A stretch of DNA of 64,000 nucleotides. Origin: Bradysia coprophila. Its lineage: Eukaryota; Arthropoda; Insecta; Diptera; Sciaridae. The notes below the pieces were generated by a model, which was not told the DNA's origin, did not search any database, and saw only the letters and a program-made list of their open reading frames with translations. This document shows, piece by piece, positions 27,620-39,300 of this stretch. Within the stretch, counting starts at the first letter, position 1, and every line of letters begins with the position of its first letter. The translations under genes were made by a program, and so were the position numbers. The stretch is taken from the NCBI RefSeq assembly GCF_014529535.1, contig NC_050738.1, forward strand, positions 4,906,588 through 4,970,587. Direction: 5' to 3'.

Positions 27620-28149
27620 GCCCAAAACCACTTACAGTGGAGGTGTGACGCAAGTCCTGTTATCCACTTACAAAAGAACTGATATCGGTGTAGGTGAGAA
27701 CTGATATCGGTGTAGGTGAGAACTGATATCGGTGTAGGTGAGAACTGATATCGGTGTAGGTGAGAACTGATATCGGTGTAGGTGAGAACTGATATCGGTG
27801 TAGGTGAGAACTGATATCGGTGTAGGTGACGCTTACAGAGTCGACACGCAAAAAAGATATGCGTCGCAAATGACAGCTGATGAGGATAATACGCAAACGT
27901 TTTATTCACAAAAATCTTACCAGAAAATTTTTAGGAAGAAAATTATAACAAAAAAAAATTGCGTCACAAGTGGCAGATGATTTGGCTTTCTTCCGTTTGA
28001 ATTCCATTCTTTAAAGCAATACATTTCGCAATTATAGAAAGTTTCCTTACTCAACATCTGCTCTGTAAGCGTCACCTTCGCCGATATGAGTTCTTTTGTA
28101 AGTTGATAACAGGACTTGCGTCACACCTCAGCTGTAAGTGGTCTTGGGC
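27620..28149. mobile_element. Foldback element with unequal arms
   Basis: The left arm starts at 27620 (GCCCAAAACCACTTACAGTGG) and continues through GTGTGACGCAAGTCCTGTTA to GGTGACGCTTACAGAG at about 27840. The right arm runs from CTCTGTAAGCGTCACC (28060) back out to GGTCTTGGGC at 28149. The arms match except that the left holds seven copies of a 22-bp unit where the right holds one. Just outside the right arm a second GATATCAGCTCTTTTGTAAGTTG block occurs. No protein is encoded. Confidence 0.8.
27676..27829 (+). repeat. 22-bp tandem array, 7 identical copies
   Basis: The unit is GAACTGATATCGGTGTAGGT plus GA, repeated seven times with no differences that I can see. It sits in the left arm of the foldback. 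Identity between units implies recent amplification. An open frame crossing it on the minus strand (repeating TDISSHLHRYQFSPTPISVL) is a by-product of the repeat, not a gene. Confidence 0.95.
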
Positions 28150-28353
28150 GATATCAGCTCTTTTGTAAGTTGCGAATTTGGCAGCAGATAATATACAATC
28201 ATATAGTGCCGTTTGAAAGAGCCTTCCAGCTTTCATTTGACGAAAATAGAAAATTTTACGAAATTCAAAAATTTGACGAAAATCGAAAATTTGATGAAAT
28301 CTTAACCATATGAGGCGTGTGACAGCTCGTTTAACTCGGGAAAAGTCAAAAAG

Positions 28354-28505
28354 TCCTGCGGAAAAAATTTTTGTCAAATTTTTCAGTGTGAACGGACTTG
28401 CGTCACGGCCCTTCACTAACGTAGGGCCATGATCCTCAGTTCTGCGGAAAAAAATTTTGTCACATTTTTCAAAGTGAACGGACCTGCATCACGGCCCTTC
28501 ACTAA
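28354..28505 (+). repeat. Tandem duplication, 86-bp spacing
   Basis: About 66 bases (TCTGCGGAAAAAATTTT...CACGGCCCTTCACTAA) occur at 28354-28419 and again at 28440-28505, with a few differences. Just upstream (about 28235-28300) is a short AT-rich array of GACGAAAATCGAAAATTT-like units of about 18 bases. Confidence 0.85.
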
Positions 28506-29225
28506 ATGGTGAATCATTTCGACGACCTCACTCAAAACATGACTTTTCATTTCAAAATCAGTAAAGTGAAACATATAAATTTCTTAGGTATATAATACGT
28601 ATAACGCATTTTATCAAACTAACACAGCGTTGAAACCAAATTTGTTGAAGGTCTCATGACCTTTTTTTAGACAATATCATCGATTCATTGTAACAACGTC
28701 GTTGTAGAAAGTTAGTTTAATGACGGTAGTAGCTAGAGAAACACATTCAAATGTTTATTTCATTGATACGGTAGGAGTTCTCATCGATTCAAGAATGATT
28801 AACTGAAATCAGTATTAGACAATTTTATCAGCAATAAATTCGGGAAGTTGGCTCCCGATTTGAAGCCTTTATGTTAATCTGGAAACTTCTGCTTCAAATA
28901 ATATTTCTTGGTAGTTTTTCGTTATATGTTTCCGCCAACTCAACAGCATTTGCGTATCTGGATTTTACACAGTGCCATCATACATTCGACTTAGATTAGA
29001 TTTTAAAAATAAGTTCATGCAACTAAGATACGTGTCATTGTCAAGTGTAGCGCAAATGCTGGTGCGTTGCTAAAGTAAAGTTATTCAAACTGCTCAACAG
29101 TTTCAATATTTCATACAAATACCAACGAGATCTTTATCATTGCAGGCGAATGGTGAATTGGTCATCCCATCAATTTTTGCATCACGAGTGAATAGAGAAC
29201 AAAGAACCGCCGGCAGCAAAAAGAA
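28506..29225. other. Upstream region of the fucosyltransferase gene
   Basis: No coding sequence is seen. A possible 3' splice site (TTATCATTGCAG, ending 29145) lies 80 bases before the start codon, so the gene may have a spliced 5' leader. This is an inference only; no TATA box stands out. Confidence 0.35.
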
Positions 29226-30281
29226 ATGGACTGTACCAAACATACGACTAGAATTTGTGCAGTAGTTTGCATAGTGTTAGTAACATCCCTTATCGCCACA
29301 TTGATTTACCTTGTTCCTACTTGGAGCAAGGATGATGAACCGATTCGAAAGTATTTATTAGTGGAAACGACAGATCATAAACTGAACATCGGTTTGCCTG
29401 TAATAACAAATGTCCCGGGCGGAATCGGAAATCAACTTTTCGAATTTGCTTGTGTCTATGCATTAGCACGTAAGCGTAACTCAAACGTATACGTTTTGAA
29501 GCCGCCCGATCATGTTCTAGATGCAAAACACGGTACTACTGTGAGGCATTTTTCAATGGATCATTTCAAAATTCCATTCTCCAAAAGTGTCGTCGAAGAG
29601 AATTTTAGAGCGTTTGGGTCGGGAAGCATATTCGATTTTAAGGAGTTACACCTATGGGAACACTCGATGCCGACAGATGCCGTATTACGGTTGGATGATA
29701 TATGTGTCTCGGAAGTTTACTTTAAAGAGTATCGAGACGAAATAAAGGAAATGTTTACGTTGAATATCGATGAGGATCCAATACGACACATTCTAGCCAA
29801 TGTCGAAAACACAGAAAGTATCAGTGTACATGTCAGGCGAGGTGATTATATGGCTTCCAATGAGAATCGTTCGATACCCATAACATTTCAGAAAAAGGCA
29901 ATGAAAATGATGCATCGCTTACTTCCAAACGCAACATTTTTTATATTCTCCGATGACTTAGACTATGCTCGAACGGCGTTGCGAGATTATGAAAATACGA
30001 TTTTCGTTGACAACACTCGGGAGCCGATGACCAGCCTGTTGGACTTTTTGATAATGTCCAGATGCAAACACAACATAATAGCCAATAGCACATTCAGTTG
30101 GTGGGCGGCTTATTTGAATCGAAATGAAGACAAAATTGTTATTGGACCGAATCCACGGCATCCACCTGGATGGAATGAGTTGCATTACGGAAACAAAGAA
30201 TATCGAAAGTACCGGGAATTGGTTTTTAATTATCATATGTACCCGACGGATTGGCTGACATTTAATCCATTTGAATATTAA
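29226..30281 (+). CDS. GT11 alpha-1,2-fucosyltransferase, intronless
   Basis: This 351-residue protein is expected to transfer L-fucose from GDP-fucose in alpha-1,2 linkage to a galactose-type acceptor in the Golgi. Residues 10-31 form one hydrophobic segment after a short basic N-terminus, giving type II membrane topology. The catalytic domain shows GGIGNQLF (65-72), the GDP-fucose-binding HVRRGDY (202-208), FSDD (241-244) and NSTFSWW (287-293), in GT11 order and at the usual family length. There is one uninterrupted exon, the start is the first ATG in good context (AAGAAATGG), and a polyadenylation signal follows. Its nearest functional neighbours are unrelated. To my knowledge the family is absent from Drosophila but patchy in arthropods, so acquisition by transfer or lineage-specific retention are both possible. 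The exact acceptor is unknown. Confidence 0.93.
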   Translation: MDCTKHTTRICAVVCIVLVTSLIATLIYLVPTWSKDDEPIRKYLLVETTDHKLNIGLPVITNVPGGIGNQLFEFACVYALARKRNSNVYVLKPPDHVLDAKHGTTVRHFSMDHFKIPFSKSVVEENFRAFGSGSIFDFKELHLWEHSMPTDAVLRLDDICVSEVYFKEYRDEIKEMFTLNIDEDPIRHILANVENTESISVHVRRGDYMASNENRSIPITFQKKAMKMMHRLLPNATFFIFSDDLDYARTALRDYENTIFVDNTREPMTSLLDFLIMSRCKHNIIANSTFSWWAAYLNRNEDKIVIGPNPRHPPGWNELHYGNKEYRKYRELVFNYHMYPTDWLTFNPFEY

Positions 30282-30333
30282 TCTCAGTACAAACCATTTT
30301 TCTGAAAAATTTTGTGTATTTTATGTCTAAATG

Positions 30334-30339
30334 AATAAA
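30334..30339 (+). terminator. Polyadenylation signal AATAAA
   Basis: A canonical AATAAA lies 53 bases after the fucosyltransferase stop codon. Confidence 0.7.
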
Positions 30340-30481
30340 AGATATTTATGTGTTCATAGTTGTCTATTGGAGTTAAATTTACTTCATAAACGTAGCTACA
30401 CTTAGCCGAGAGCTCAGCTTAAATGTTCTGCGATGACGAACGATTGCTCGGTAAGACCTCTGTAATTAAAGTGATCCATTA

Positions 30482-30552
30482 CATCTGGGAATTGAACCCG
30501 AAACTCCTGTTCAATACACAGCTCTCCTAACCACTACACTAACGAAGAGAGA
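30482..30552 (-). other. tRNA-like fragment (tRNA pseudogene or SINE head)
   Basis: On the minus strand the sequence reads TTAGTGTAGTGGTTAGGAG (A-box region), then GGGTTCAATTCCC (B box with one change from the tRNA consensus). The T-stem is only partly paired and the acceptor ends do not pair. A functional tRNA is unlikely; a tRNA-derived repeat is more likely. Confidence 0.5.
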
Positions 30553-30719
30553 TGATTGTTACTAATTTAATTTTGTACCAATATGCCGGTGTTTGCTTTA
30601 GTTTTTCCATGGGCCAATTGAATAATTTTTCATTGATTTAGAGTATTAATCTACCCCAATATCTCTCGATAATACACCGATTTTTATCTCCTTACCTTAT
30701 TGTCCTATTGGCAAGTGGT

Positions 30720-31320
30720 CTAGTAACAGCTCACATTCAAAATTTGATCGGTCCAGGCCATTTGCTGCCCAATATTGATACGATTGAATGTTTCCTTTAG
30801 CACGTCTAAACAGATTTTGTCTTCTCGAACGCCTACTGTTTCAACTGCACCAATTGATCGAATTCCTGTTTCAGGCTGTACATCTGGATCATGTCTCGTC
30901 GGAAGTAAAGGTAGCACGGTAACGATTTCATCTTCTTCGAATTCTAGACGGAGACTGAGAGATATCTGCCAACACAGATGCGAACGTCGGCCTCGTACGA
31001 AGCCCAGAACACGATCGAATGACCTTTGCCCAATTGACGCGTTCTCATCGAAGCCTGTACCGTTTTATCGCGTGTAAAGCCCAGCGGAAATCTGGATGCC
31101 CAAACTCGGTCATATCAGCCACGTCTTTCGCTTTGCACGGTACAGCCAATTTAAACACTTCGAACCGAAGCAATCCGCTCAGTATCATTATGGTGCTGCG
31201 CTCAGACATGGAAAAATCCACCATGATTGCGTCCAATGTTGCTTTGTCGATGTTCCGTTCCCTACTCCCCACTAATCGCTGTATAGAAGAGCAGCTTCAC
31301 CCCGAGACAACTCCTTAATT
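30720..31320 (-). pseudogene. Frameshifted coding remnant, family unknown
   Basis: Reading the minus strand from 31320 down, three open segments in different frames follow each other without overlap loss. The first carries MSERSTIMILSGLLRFEVFK and DMTEFGHPDFRWAL, the second GKGHSIVFWASYEADVRICV, and the third EDEIVTVLPLLPTRHDPDV and ending near NIGQQMAWTDQILNVSC. The frame changes fall near 31055 and 30955, and there is a stop before the first segment. Base composition is visibly more GC-rich than the surroundings, as expected of former coding DNA. I do not recognise the family. It could be a decayed host gene, a mobile-element gene or an old viral insertion. No splice sites explain the frame changes. 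Confidence 0.5.
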
Positions 31321-34300
31321 GGACGCAATAAGAAATGTGCCAATGGAAGATACGGACTGCTCTTCCAAAAAATGAAAGTGATTTCTTTCTGAAAAACATT
31401 TTTCATGTTTCTGTGCCCAAAATGAGAGGTTTTCTAAAGCCTTTTTCGACCCTTTACATGATAAATATATTTTTTAACTGTCGATTTTGGACACTTTTGC
31501 AACTCATGAAACTGCCCAAAATCAACCGTGCAAAACTGATACGAAAATATGTAACTGTTACAAGCAGCAAGTGTGACACTGTATAATACAGTTCACATAA
31601 TCGTTACAGCTTCATTCGTTTAATACATGAGACGACCTGCTGTGCAGAATGTCTCGGCCAAAAATATGTCACCAAACTCTATGGATTTTTATCCTAACCG
31701 TTTGACTTTATATTGACCGCCGTCATATGCAGAAGCGATTGAACGCTTCTGAGAGAGTATAAAATTCCGATTTCAGTGTTTAAAACAAATATTTACAATT
31801 TATTTTGTACGAAAGTTATCTTACAGGCTACACATTATACAATACAATCAAATTTCAGTTCAACTAAAAATATATCACAAAAATGCAATTTACAATATTC
31901 TATGTTATAAAGCAACTTAAATATAGGATTCGACTCGGTTTCTTTTGGGAAAGTTGAGAAATGTGTACAGATTTTCTAAATTAACATTAAACCTAGTTCT
32001 GGAAACAATATTTTAGAGAACAATCTAAAAACTTAGAAAAAGAAATTTAAGCAGACTGAAGGAAGGTAGAAGAAATGGTTCATTATGAAAAATGATGTTG
32101 CTAACTATGATGTCAAGTAATAAGCGATGACTACTGATTCGTGGTTCTCATATACAGAAAAATTAAGTTTAAATTTAATTAAGATCAGACGAAACATTAT
32201 TGAGTCATTGGCATCAAAATATTGTTGCGCCTTTGTCTTACAGACTATGTTTAAACCTATTGTACAAAGAATGGTTGAGGAACTTGTACCCCTCTAGGTG
32301 TTAAATAAACACATCTAGATGGTAACCACAAGCCAGGAAGAACAAAAAGAAGATGGAAAGATATAGTTGCGTCGGACCTAAAAGATTGGAAAACTTTGGA
32401 GAGGTCCAATATTGAAAGAGGATAAGGCAGAAAACAATAAAAGGTTGTAGTGACCACTTAAGTAAATAATTGGTTTTAAATCTCTTACTCTTCAAGAAAT
32501 TTAGCGCCATTTAAATTGCTGCACCCTCCTACGCAAATGTTCGTGTGACGGCTCTGATTTATTGTAAAAGATTCGGCTATGAATCTTACGCTCACACATA
32601 GTGCGCGCAAGATCTATCCAATAAGTGACTTGTAAGAAAACTAAACATTACTTGAGAAGAAAAATGGAAATGGTCACCTCATTAGAATTCCGACAATGCT
32701 CTCCTAGCACCGGAAAGAAAATATTGGTTCAGACAACGAATACTGCCTTCAATTTCATTATTTTTTTTTTTAAGAAGACTAACTCACCATTTGAACCAAA
32801 TAGCTACATAAGCTTACAGCAATAATCCAATAAAAGCTAAACTTTCTGAATGACATTCAGTGAATGTTAAGTTTTAAAGTTAATTGAGACATTTTTGAAA
32901 TGGCTGCTAGCAACAACAAGCACGAGTGATCAGCTGCAGAAAGTACTCTATTTTACACGAAAATGTTTCTACGTTCGTATGATACACTGTCCAGTTTCAG
33001 TACTCTATTAAGAGTACCATTCATGCTTGAAGAGCGTTACTGCTAGTCATCTATTATCGACTACGACAACAAAATTAGCGGTGAGCTGCGGCTGATGTTC
33101 CATCAAAAAACTTGATTGAAGATCGAAGGCAATGTCTGAAGCTGAAAATGGCGGAAATTCTAAAGCTTATGAACAGAAAGAGCACAGTCAGATGAATGAA
33201 TAATATAAGCTGATACGGAAGAGGAATGAAATGTAAGATAAAATTCGCTATGCTTCCAAATGCCACTAAAGGAAATTTACATAATGAATAGTGCTAAAAC
33301 TCTAACGAAACTTCCAATACGAAATTTCTGATTCGAAATCAAACTAAGGTCAATCTTAAACATAAGCAGGAAGTCATGTGGATGAGTTAGTGCTTAGAAT
33401 AACGATTGATTACGGTTGACCCAGTAAACATGAAGGTTTCATATGTTCAAAAGGTTGCAATCGGGCGATGAAACAAACGAGCTGTCGCAGTAGATATGTC
33501 GAGAAGATGCTAGGTGGGAAATGAAGGAGATGCAACAGTTGCCAATAAATTGCAAACGCAAACAAATGCAATGAAATCTAGACAAATATTTACATTACGC
33601 AGAAATCAATAATTAACGTTAATTATACCGCTTATATTCAGGACACCGTTGCAAAGAATTCGAAACGTGAACAGATCTCCGTTTTGATCAGCATTTTCAT
33701 TTTAGTAATCAAGTTTTGTATCAGATTTATGAGGTCAGATTTATAAGGGTTTGAAGAAAAATCCTGCGGTAATATTTTGCTTCAACAATGGTGTGGTTCT
33801 TTCCAATGCAGCTCTCCAAACTATGCGGTTGCTAGAGAGCTGTCTTGACAGAACCAATTTTGTGGTGGATAATCGTACAGAATGTTTGTGTTGATCAGCT
33901 GAAAAACAGCGGAAGCAAATTCATGCTAAAATTTCACTGCCTCTAACTGTAGATTTGAGTGATAAAGGATTTTCCTAAAAGAAAAATGAAATGAAAGTGG
34001 ATTTTCATTTCGTAGGTGTTGCTGGACATTTTTTGGATATTTCAAAAAAAGTCGGAAAAATCAATTTTACGATTTTAGACAGCGGGAAATTTGACTCGGA
34101 AAACAAAATTTCCACACGCGACAAGATGAAGTAACCAAAATTGTGAAAAAGATCTATGATGTTAAAACAAAAAGTGGATAATCCTCGAGTGTTAGCAAAC
34201 CCGCATACCAATCATTAATTCTGTGTCAGGTCAGATGTCAGATTAAGAAACTGTTCTAAAAATTTAACAAAAACATTTTACGCTGGAAGATCGTAGTGTG

Positions 34301-36318
34301 GGGTGAGTCCCCATATACAACTTCTTAAAATTTTGACATCTTACTAGCTCAAAATGAGAGTGACCATGGGTCACTGACCAACTTATATGTCCTACATCCT
34401 GCATATATGATTTAGTACTCAACGAAATATTTGCTGCCGAAAAAGTATATCATGCACAAAGTCAACACGCTCCCATAGAAAACTCAGAGTTAATTCTACA
34501 AAAATCGACTATGTGCAACACTATGAACCCTATATATTTTCTGCAAGAATAGTAAAACAGTCCACGAAATCGGTCCTGTGACACATCCTTCCGCAACAAT
34601 GTATCGAAATACGCTCGCTCCGCTCGTATAAAAAAACTAGCACTTTGAGCGACACGGTGCACAATTAACTATTGCGGCTGCTGAAATTTGTCTTTCGTGC
34701 TTTGTCTCATTATGATCATCCGCAATACTCTCTCTAGCAAACAAACCATTGAGGTTGTGAAAGTGTCAAGTAGCCTTTGGAATTTACATGTAAATTACAG
34801 TGTGGTCAGTCAAAATGTAGAATAGTGTTTGTAGAATACAAAGAAATAGGGTGTGAATTTGACACATAGAGCTGAGAGTTTGTTTGATATAGAGAATATT
34901 GTCCTCCGGCACAAAAAAATAAGCAATTTGAATAACAGTGGGAAAAGCGAAGATTCAGAAACTTCGTAACAAAAAGTAGAACAAAAATTAAGAAAAAAAA
35001 ACCAGCGGCAAAAAACTAAACGAATTGCAGTAGGAGAGAGAATATATGTACTGGATGTAAGTTGTCACGAAAAACAATGATAATTCAATATCAAGGAATT
35101 ACTCAAACGTTCCAGATGCTGACCACACATTGTTCATTTTTGAATATAGTAAGCTTGAGACACCCTCTTCCAGACGATGGTATCGCGATGGAAATTTTCT
35201 CTAATTATACCCCAGTCTCTAGAGGCTGTTTTTAAATTACAATCACAGGAATAGTAAGCGGAAAGTGGGCAGAATTTTACGGCAGACGAGGATGGATGGT
35301 CAGAGACAATTGGACGTTCAGACTCAGAAAGATGTCTCGGTCACTATTGCCTAATTTTTATCGAACGTCCTGCGAGAAACCTGAGAATGTGGAAAAATGT
35401 GGTGGACGATGTGAGGACTGGGAAGTGAAAAGAACGATTTTTAGATTGATGAAAGCTCCTATCCGGTATTCCTTTCGATCGCCGAAAAACATCAAGAGGC
35501 AACACAGAACCAATATTCAAATAAAAGAAGACAGCCGAGATCAGTAGACATTGTGTTGGAGGTCCTGCAAATTTTAGTCCCTCTAAATGTTTTTTTTTGA
35601 CTGTTTAACAAAATTGAAAACATTTTCTGTGTCTTACAAATTCCAATTTGGTTTTAAACGAATCGAAAAAATTAAAATTTAAAAATAAAATTTGTTTTGC
35701 GCAACTCGAATTAAATTAAAAATGCCATTCCATAGATGCAGTTTTCATTTTTCCATTAAAGTGATTTACATTAAACAGTGTTCTTCTTCCTTCTTCTGCT
35801 TTTTTATTTTAATTCTCTTTTTTTTCTCAATAAATTTAATGCAAAAGAAAAATAATTTTAAACAATTTCCAGAAAAGGATAGCTATGATACAGTTGTTTC
35901 GGCAGACTTTGAGACTTTTATGTAAAGAATTTTTTTCCTCGTTACAATAAATGTCAAAAAAAATGAAGTCTTTTGAACGTACCAAGTCCCAAACCTAAAC
36001 ACACAAAAAATTCTCAAATTTCCAAAAAGAAAACGTTTCCGCTCCCGAACCAAATTTACTTAAAACTTTTCATTGAGACCTTAGTCGAAAAAAGAATCTG
36101 ATGTGACAGCGACATACAGTCTTTACGATTTTTCAAAAACAAAACAAGTCTTTCAGTCTGCTAAGGATTTGTTAAAGGACATAAAACTTTCTATTTTTTT
36201 TTTCTGTTTCACATTTCCATTACACATGCTGTGCATACAAGTCGACTAAACGAAAGATTCAAATTTTTTCCCTTTCTTTCTATTTCGCTCGATCAATTTT
36301 TTTTAAATGTCATTTCCT
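31321..36318. other. Intergenic region, no gene seen
   Basis: Five kilobases of AT-rich DNA between two convergent genes, with only short open frames lacking domains. Around 31405-31560 is a degenerate copy of a repeat that also occurs near 43120-43480 and 57285-57480 (words AAAATGAGAG...TTTTCGACCCTTTACATGA and GATTTTGGAC). Confidence 0.5.
34727..34898 (+). mobile_element. MITE family M1, copy 1 (about 172 bp)
   Basis: It starts ACTCTCTCTAGCAAACAAAC and ends in a related inverted sequence (GAGAGTTTGTTTGATATAGAGA). The body (AAGTAGCCTTT, TTTACATGTAAATTACAG, AATGTAGAATAGTGTTTGTA, GGTGTGAATTTGACAC) matches 56857-57025 in reverse orientation. Confidence 0.8.
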
Positions 36319-39300
36319 TTACCAACTCCCGCGATTATTATTCCCTCGAAAATTCGGCCGGAAATTGCCACGATTCATTAGCATACCTGGTGGACCGCCA
36401 CGACCTCTTGGCCGAAAATATGGCGAATCGTTACGCATATGACCAGCACCTCCTCTACCTCGCATCGGTGAATTGAAATTCATATTTTGTGGTGCAAATA
36501 GTGGTTGAGGACCGGTCGGTGACTGATTGAATTGGCCCATTTGATTGCTGAAGTTTTGGTTGTTGAATGGTTGGTTGTTGTTTCGAATGAACGGCGAATT
36601 GTTCGCTGGTGGACCATCAGAGGCCTGTCGATTGAACGCATTGAATCGTGGCTGTTGTTCCAAATCGTCAGGTCTACCGATCAGGTTCGGTTTGTTTGTA
36701 TTATTTACCGTAAAGTCACCGTTGTCATTCGATGGATTTCGACTGAATGGATTCTGGCGTTTCGTTGCTGAGTTATTTTGATTGGATGATGATTGATCGG
36801 GCTGCGTTGCCCCATCACTATCGTCGTTCACAGGTGAATCTTCCAAATTTTGCATATCTTCACCGATGTTGTCACCGTCCGTTGGTTCATCGTCACGACT
36901 GTTGCCTTCTCTGTCCTCATCATCATTGACTCGCCTGTTCGTTCGAGATTCCATTGCAAAATCAGGCGGTGGCCGATTGAAACGCTGCCTATCAAAATTG
37001 GACGGCGAACTCCATCGATTTGACGGTGGTTGCATCGCTTTGTTTTGATTCATGTTCATACCGGGCGGTGCATTATTCCAGAATCTGTTTGGCGGCGGAA
37101 AGAAGTTTGGACTCAACAATGGCGGTGGTCCGGGCGGAGGACGTATGAAACCTGGTGGAGGCGAATTGAACATGTTGAGCGGTCGGAATTGTAGGGACGC
37201 ATTGGGATCGTTCGAATTCTGACTGTGACTTGAATCATCATTGTTTTGTTGACTGGATGGCTGTTCACATTTCTGGTCAGTTGAGTTGTCGTTTGGCGTG
37301 GCATTCATCTCGCGAGCATTATTAGAATTTTCGTCAGCTTTTTTGTCAGAATCGTCTGTAAAGAGCCGTAAAATACTGGGCAAAGTAATTTGCTTACGCA
37401 ACGACTTACCGTCTTCGAACGGATCTGCAAAATCAGGAAAGTCCTCAAAGTCTTCGTCAGACATTTCCATGTCGATGCTTTCAACATTGTCGTTGCCGTT
37501 CTGACTTTTACGAAAATGACCGCCTAGGCAAAAATATTTCTTGCAATTTCAATCATTCTATCACATGCACGTCGAGTCTGAACTGGCAATAAGGCCGCAA
37601 TAAAGCAGCAGACTGTCTTGCCAAATCTGACTTTGTTCAACGATATTTACCTCTTGTGTTACCTTTAGTTGGTGTTGAACGTGGTGGAGGAAGTGATGTT
37701 GGCGGAGGACTCGTAAATTCGGGTATCGGTTTATTCGAATTGTTACCGTCATTTCCGGTCGATTTGTTTACTGACCCATCAGGACAACTGTTGGGATTGA
37801 TGCGGTAATCGGAATCCATCGATGGGAAACCGTCTTTTGTTAAGCTCTCAGTGATTTCCATAATCTTTCGAAAATCCTGAAAAAAAACTTCGTCAAAAAA
37901 AATGTCGACAAAGAAAAAACCGAATGCTGACAACGCACCATGTCACCCTTCCACGAATTCGTTGGCAGGGTTGCACCATCGCTTTTTCGTATCGGCGGTG
38001 AGCCTGTCAGAGATATCAGATTTCGATGATCCACATCTACTGATCGAATTTTGTCCGGTTTTATCGAACTGGCTGGTACATTCGGTAGTCTCAACTGTCT
38101 GTGATCCACATCACTAGTAGAATTCACCGATTCCGAATCGTGACCATGTTCGATATACTCGACAACGGAGTCAGATCGACCTTCACGTTCGAAGTGCGGC
38201 GGTGACACTGGTGTTTCGATAGTTTGATTGAAATTGTCCGCTTGCGAATTGTTCCAGCTCATGTCCAGATCCCAATTTTCCGGATTATATTCGTCACTCA
38301 AATTTCCGTCGAATGCTGGCGGTACGGGAGGTGGTGCCAATGGCATGTGATTGTTGAAATTGCTCGGATTCAGTGGATATCGCGGCCGTGGCGGATGCGA
38401 ATAGTTGCTCATGGTCGAATTGAACGATGGATTGAAATTTTGATTTGGTGGAACACCGTAATGACTATTTGGTGGTGGTCTAGCTGGTCCTGACGAATTG
38501 TACGGATTATTTGGTGGCATCGATTGTCGGTAGCCGGTTTGAGGTGCTGGCTGTCGGTATGACATTTGCTGTTGTGGTGATGTGAAACGTGGATGTGGAC
38601 CGTCGCCATACATTGACGGCAAGCTGTAGTCGTTCGACACCGGAGGCACAGGTTGTGGAGGATTCGGCGAATATGAGTCGGGCATTATCGATTTGAAGAA
38701 TTCGTCAATGTTAAACTCGTTGAGATCTTTAGACAATGAGCTCGATCCGATCACTTGGATGGGCTGGGCCTCGGTCCTTGGACTTTCCGTTTTGAAATCG
38801 TTTATATTGAACGGTAGGTTGCCACTGTCGGCAAATCCCATAAAGCCATTGTTGTTCTTGTTAAGGAAATTCTAGGAATCGGAGACAGAAATGTTAGAAG
38901 TTCTGTCGAGCCCTGTGCATTGTCACTGGAACGATCTTCTTTCAAAGACAGCAAGCGAACAATTTACCTGACTCAATCCAAGCAAATCAAAATCGTTGTC
39001 TGGTTCGGGTGAAGGCGCATTAATGTCAGGCGATGGTATCGGGCTCGGCAATTTCGTACAGAGTTCGTCCAGTTTTCGTTTCATTGTCTTGATTCGATTA
39101 CCGAAGTTTCTGTATGCCTGTAACGGAAGGAAACATTTGACTTTAGCACTGGTCAACACACACACGCGAATGATTCAGTCTCACATTAGCCACAACTTTC
39201 ACTTCCCCCCGCTGATTGTGATAAAATGCGTCAGTCTGCTCCAAAACGGCAATCAAAATGGTTCGGGCTTTTATCTCAGTGTTCAACGTCCGAATGTAGT

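Noticed and set aside
27583-27909. Open frames of 108 and 78 codons encoding a repetitive peptide on the minus strand
   Set aside because: They are produced by the 22-bp tandem array, whose length is not a multiple of three, so the frames simply cycle. No gene signals.
1-29225. A new multi-gene system in the gene-free half
   Set aside because: No coherent coding sequence was found there; structure is accounted for by repeats, foldbacks and one dead retroelement.
30482-30552. Functional tRNA gene
   Set aside because: B box is good, but the acceptor stem does not pair and the T-stem is imperfect, so it is listed only as tRNA-like.
35296-35547. 83-codon plus-strand open frame with basic composition
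   Set aside because: No domain, no promoter or splice evidence and no recognised homologue.
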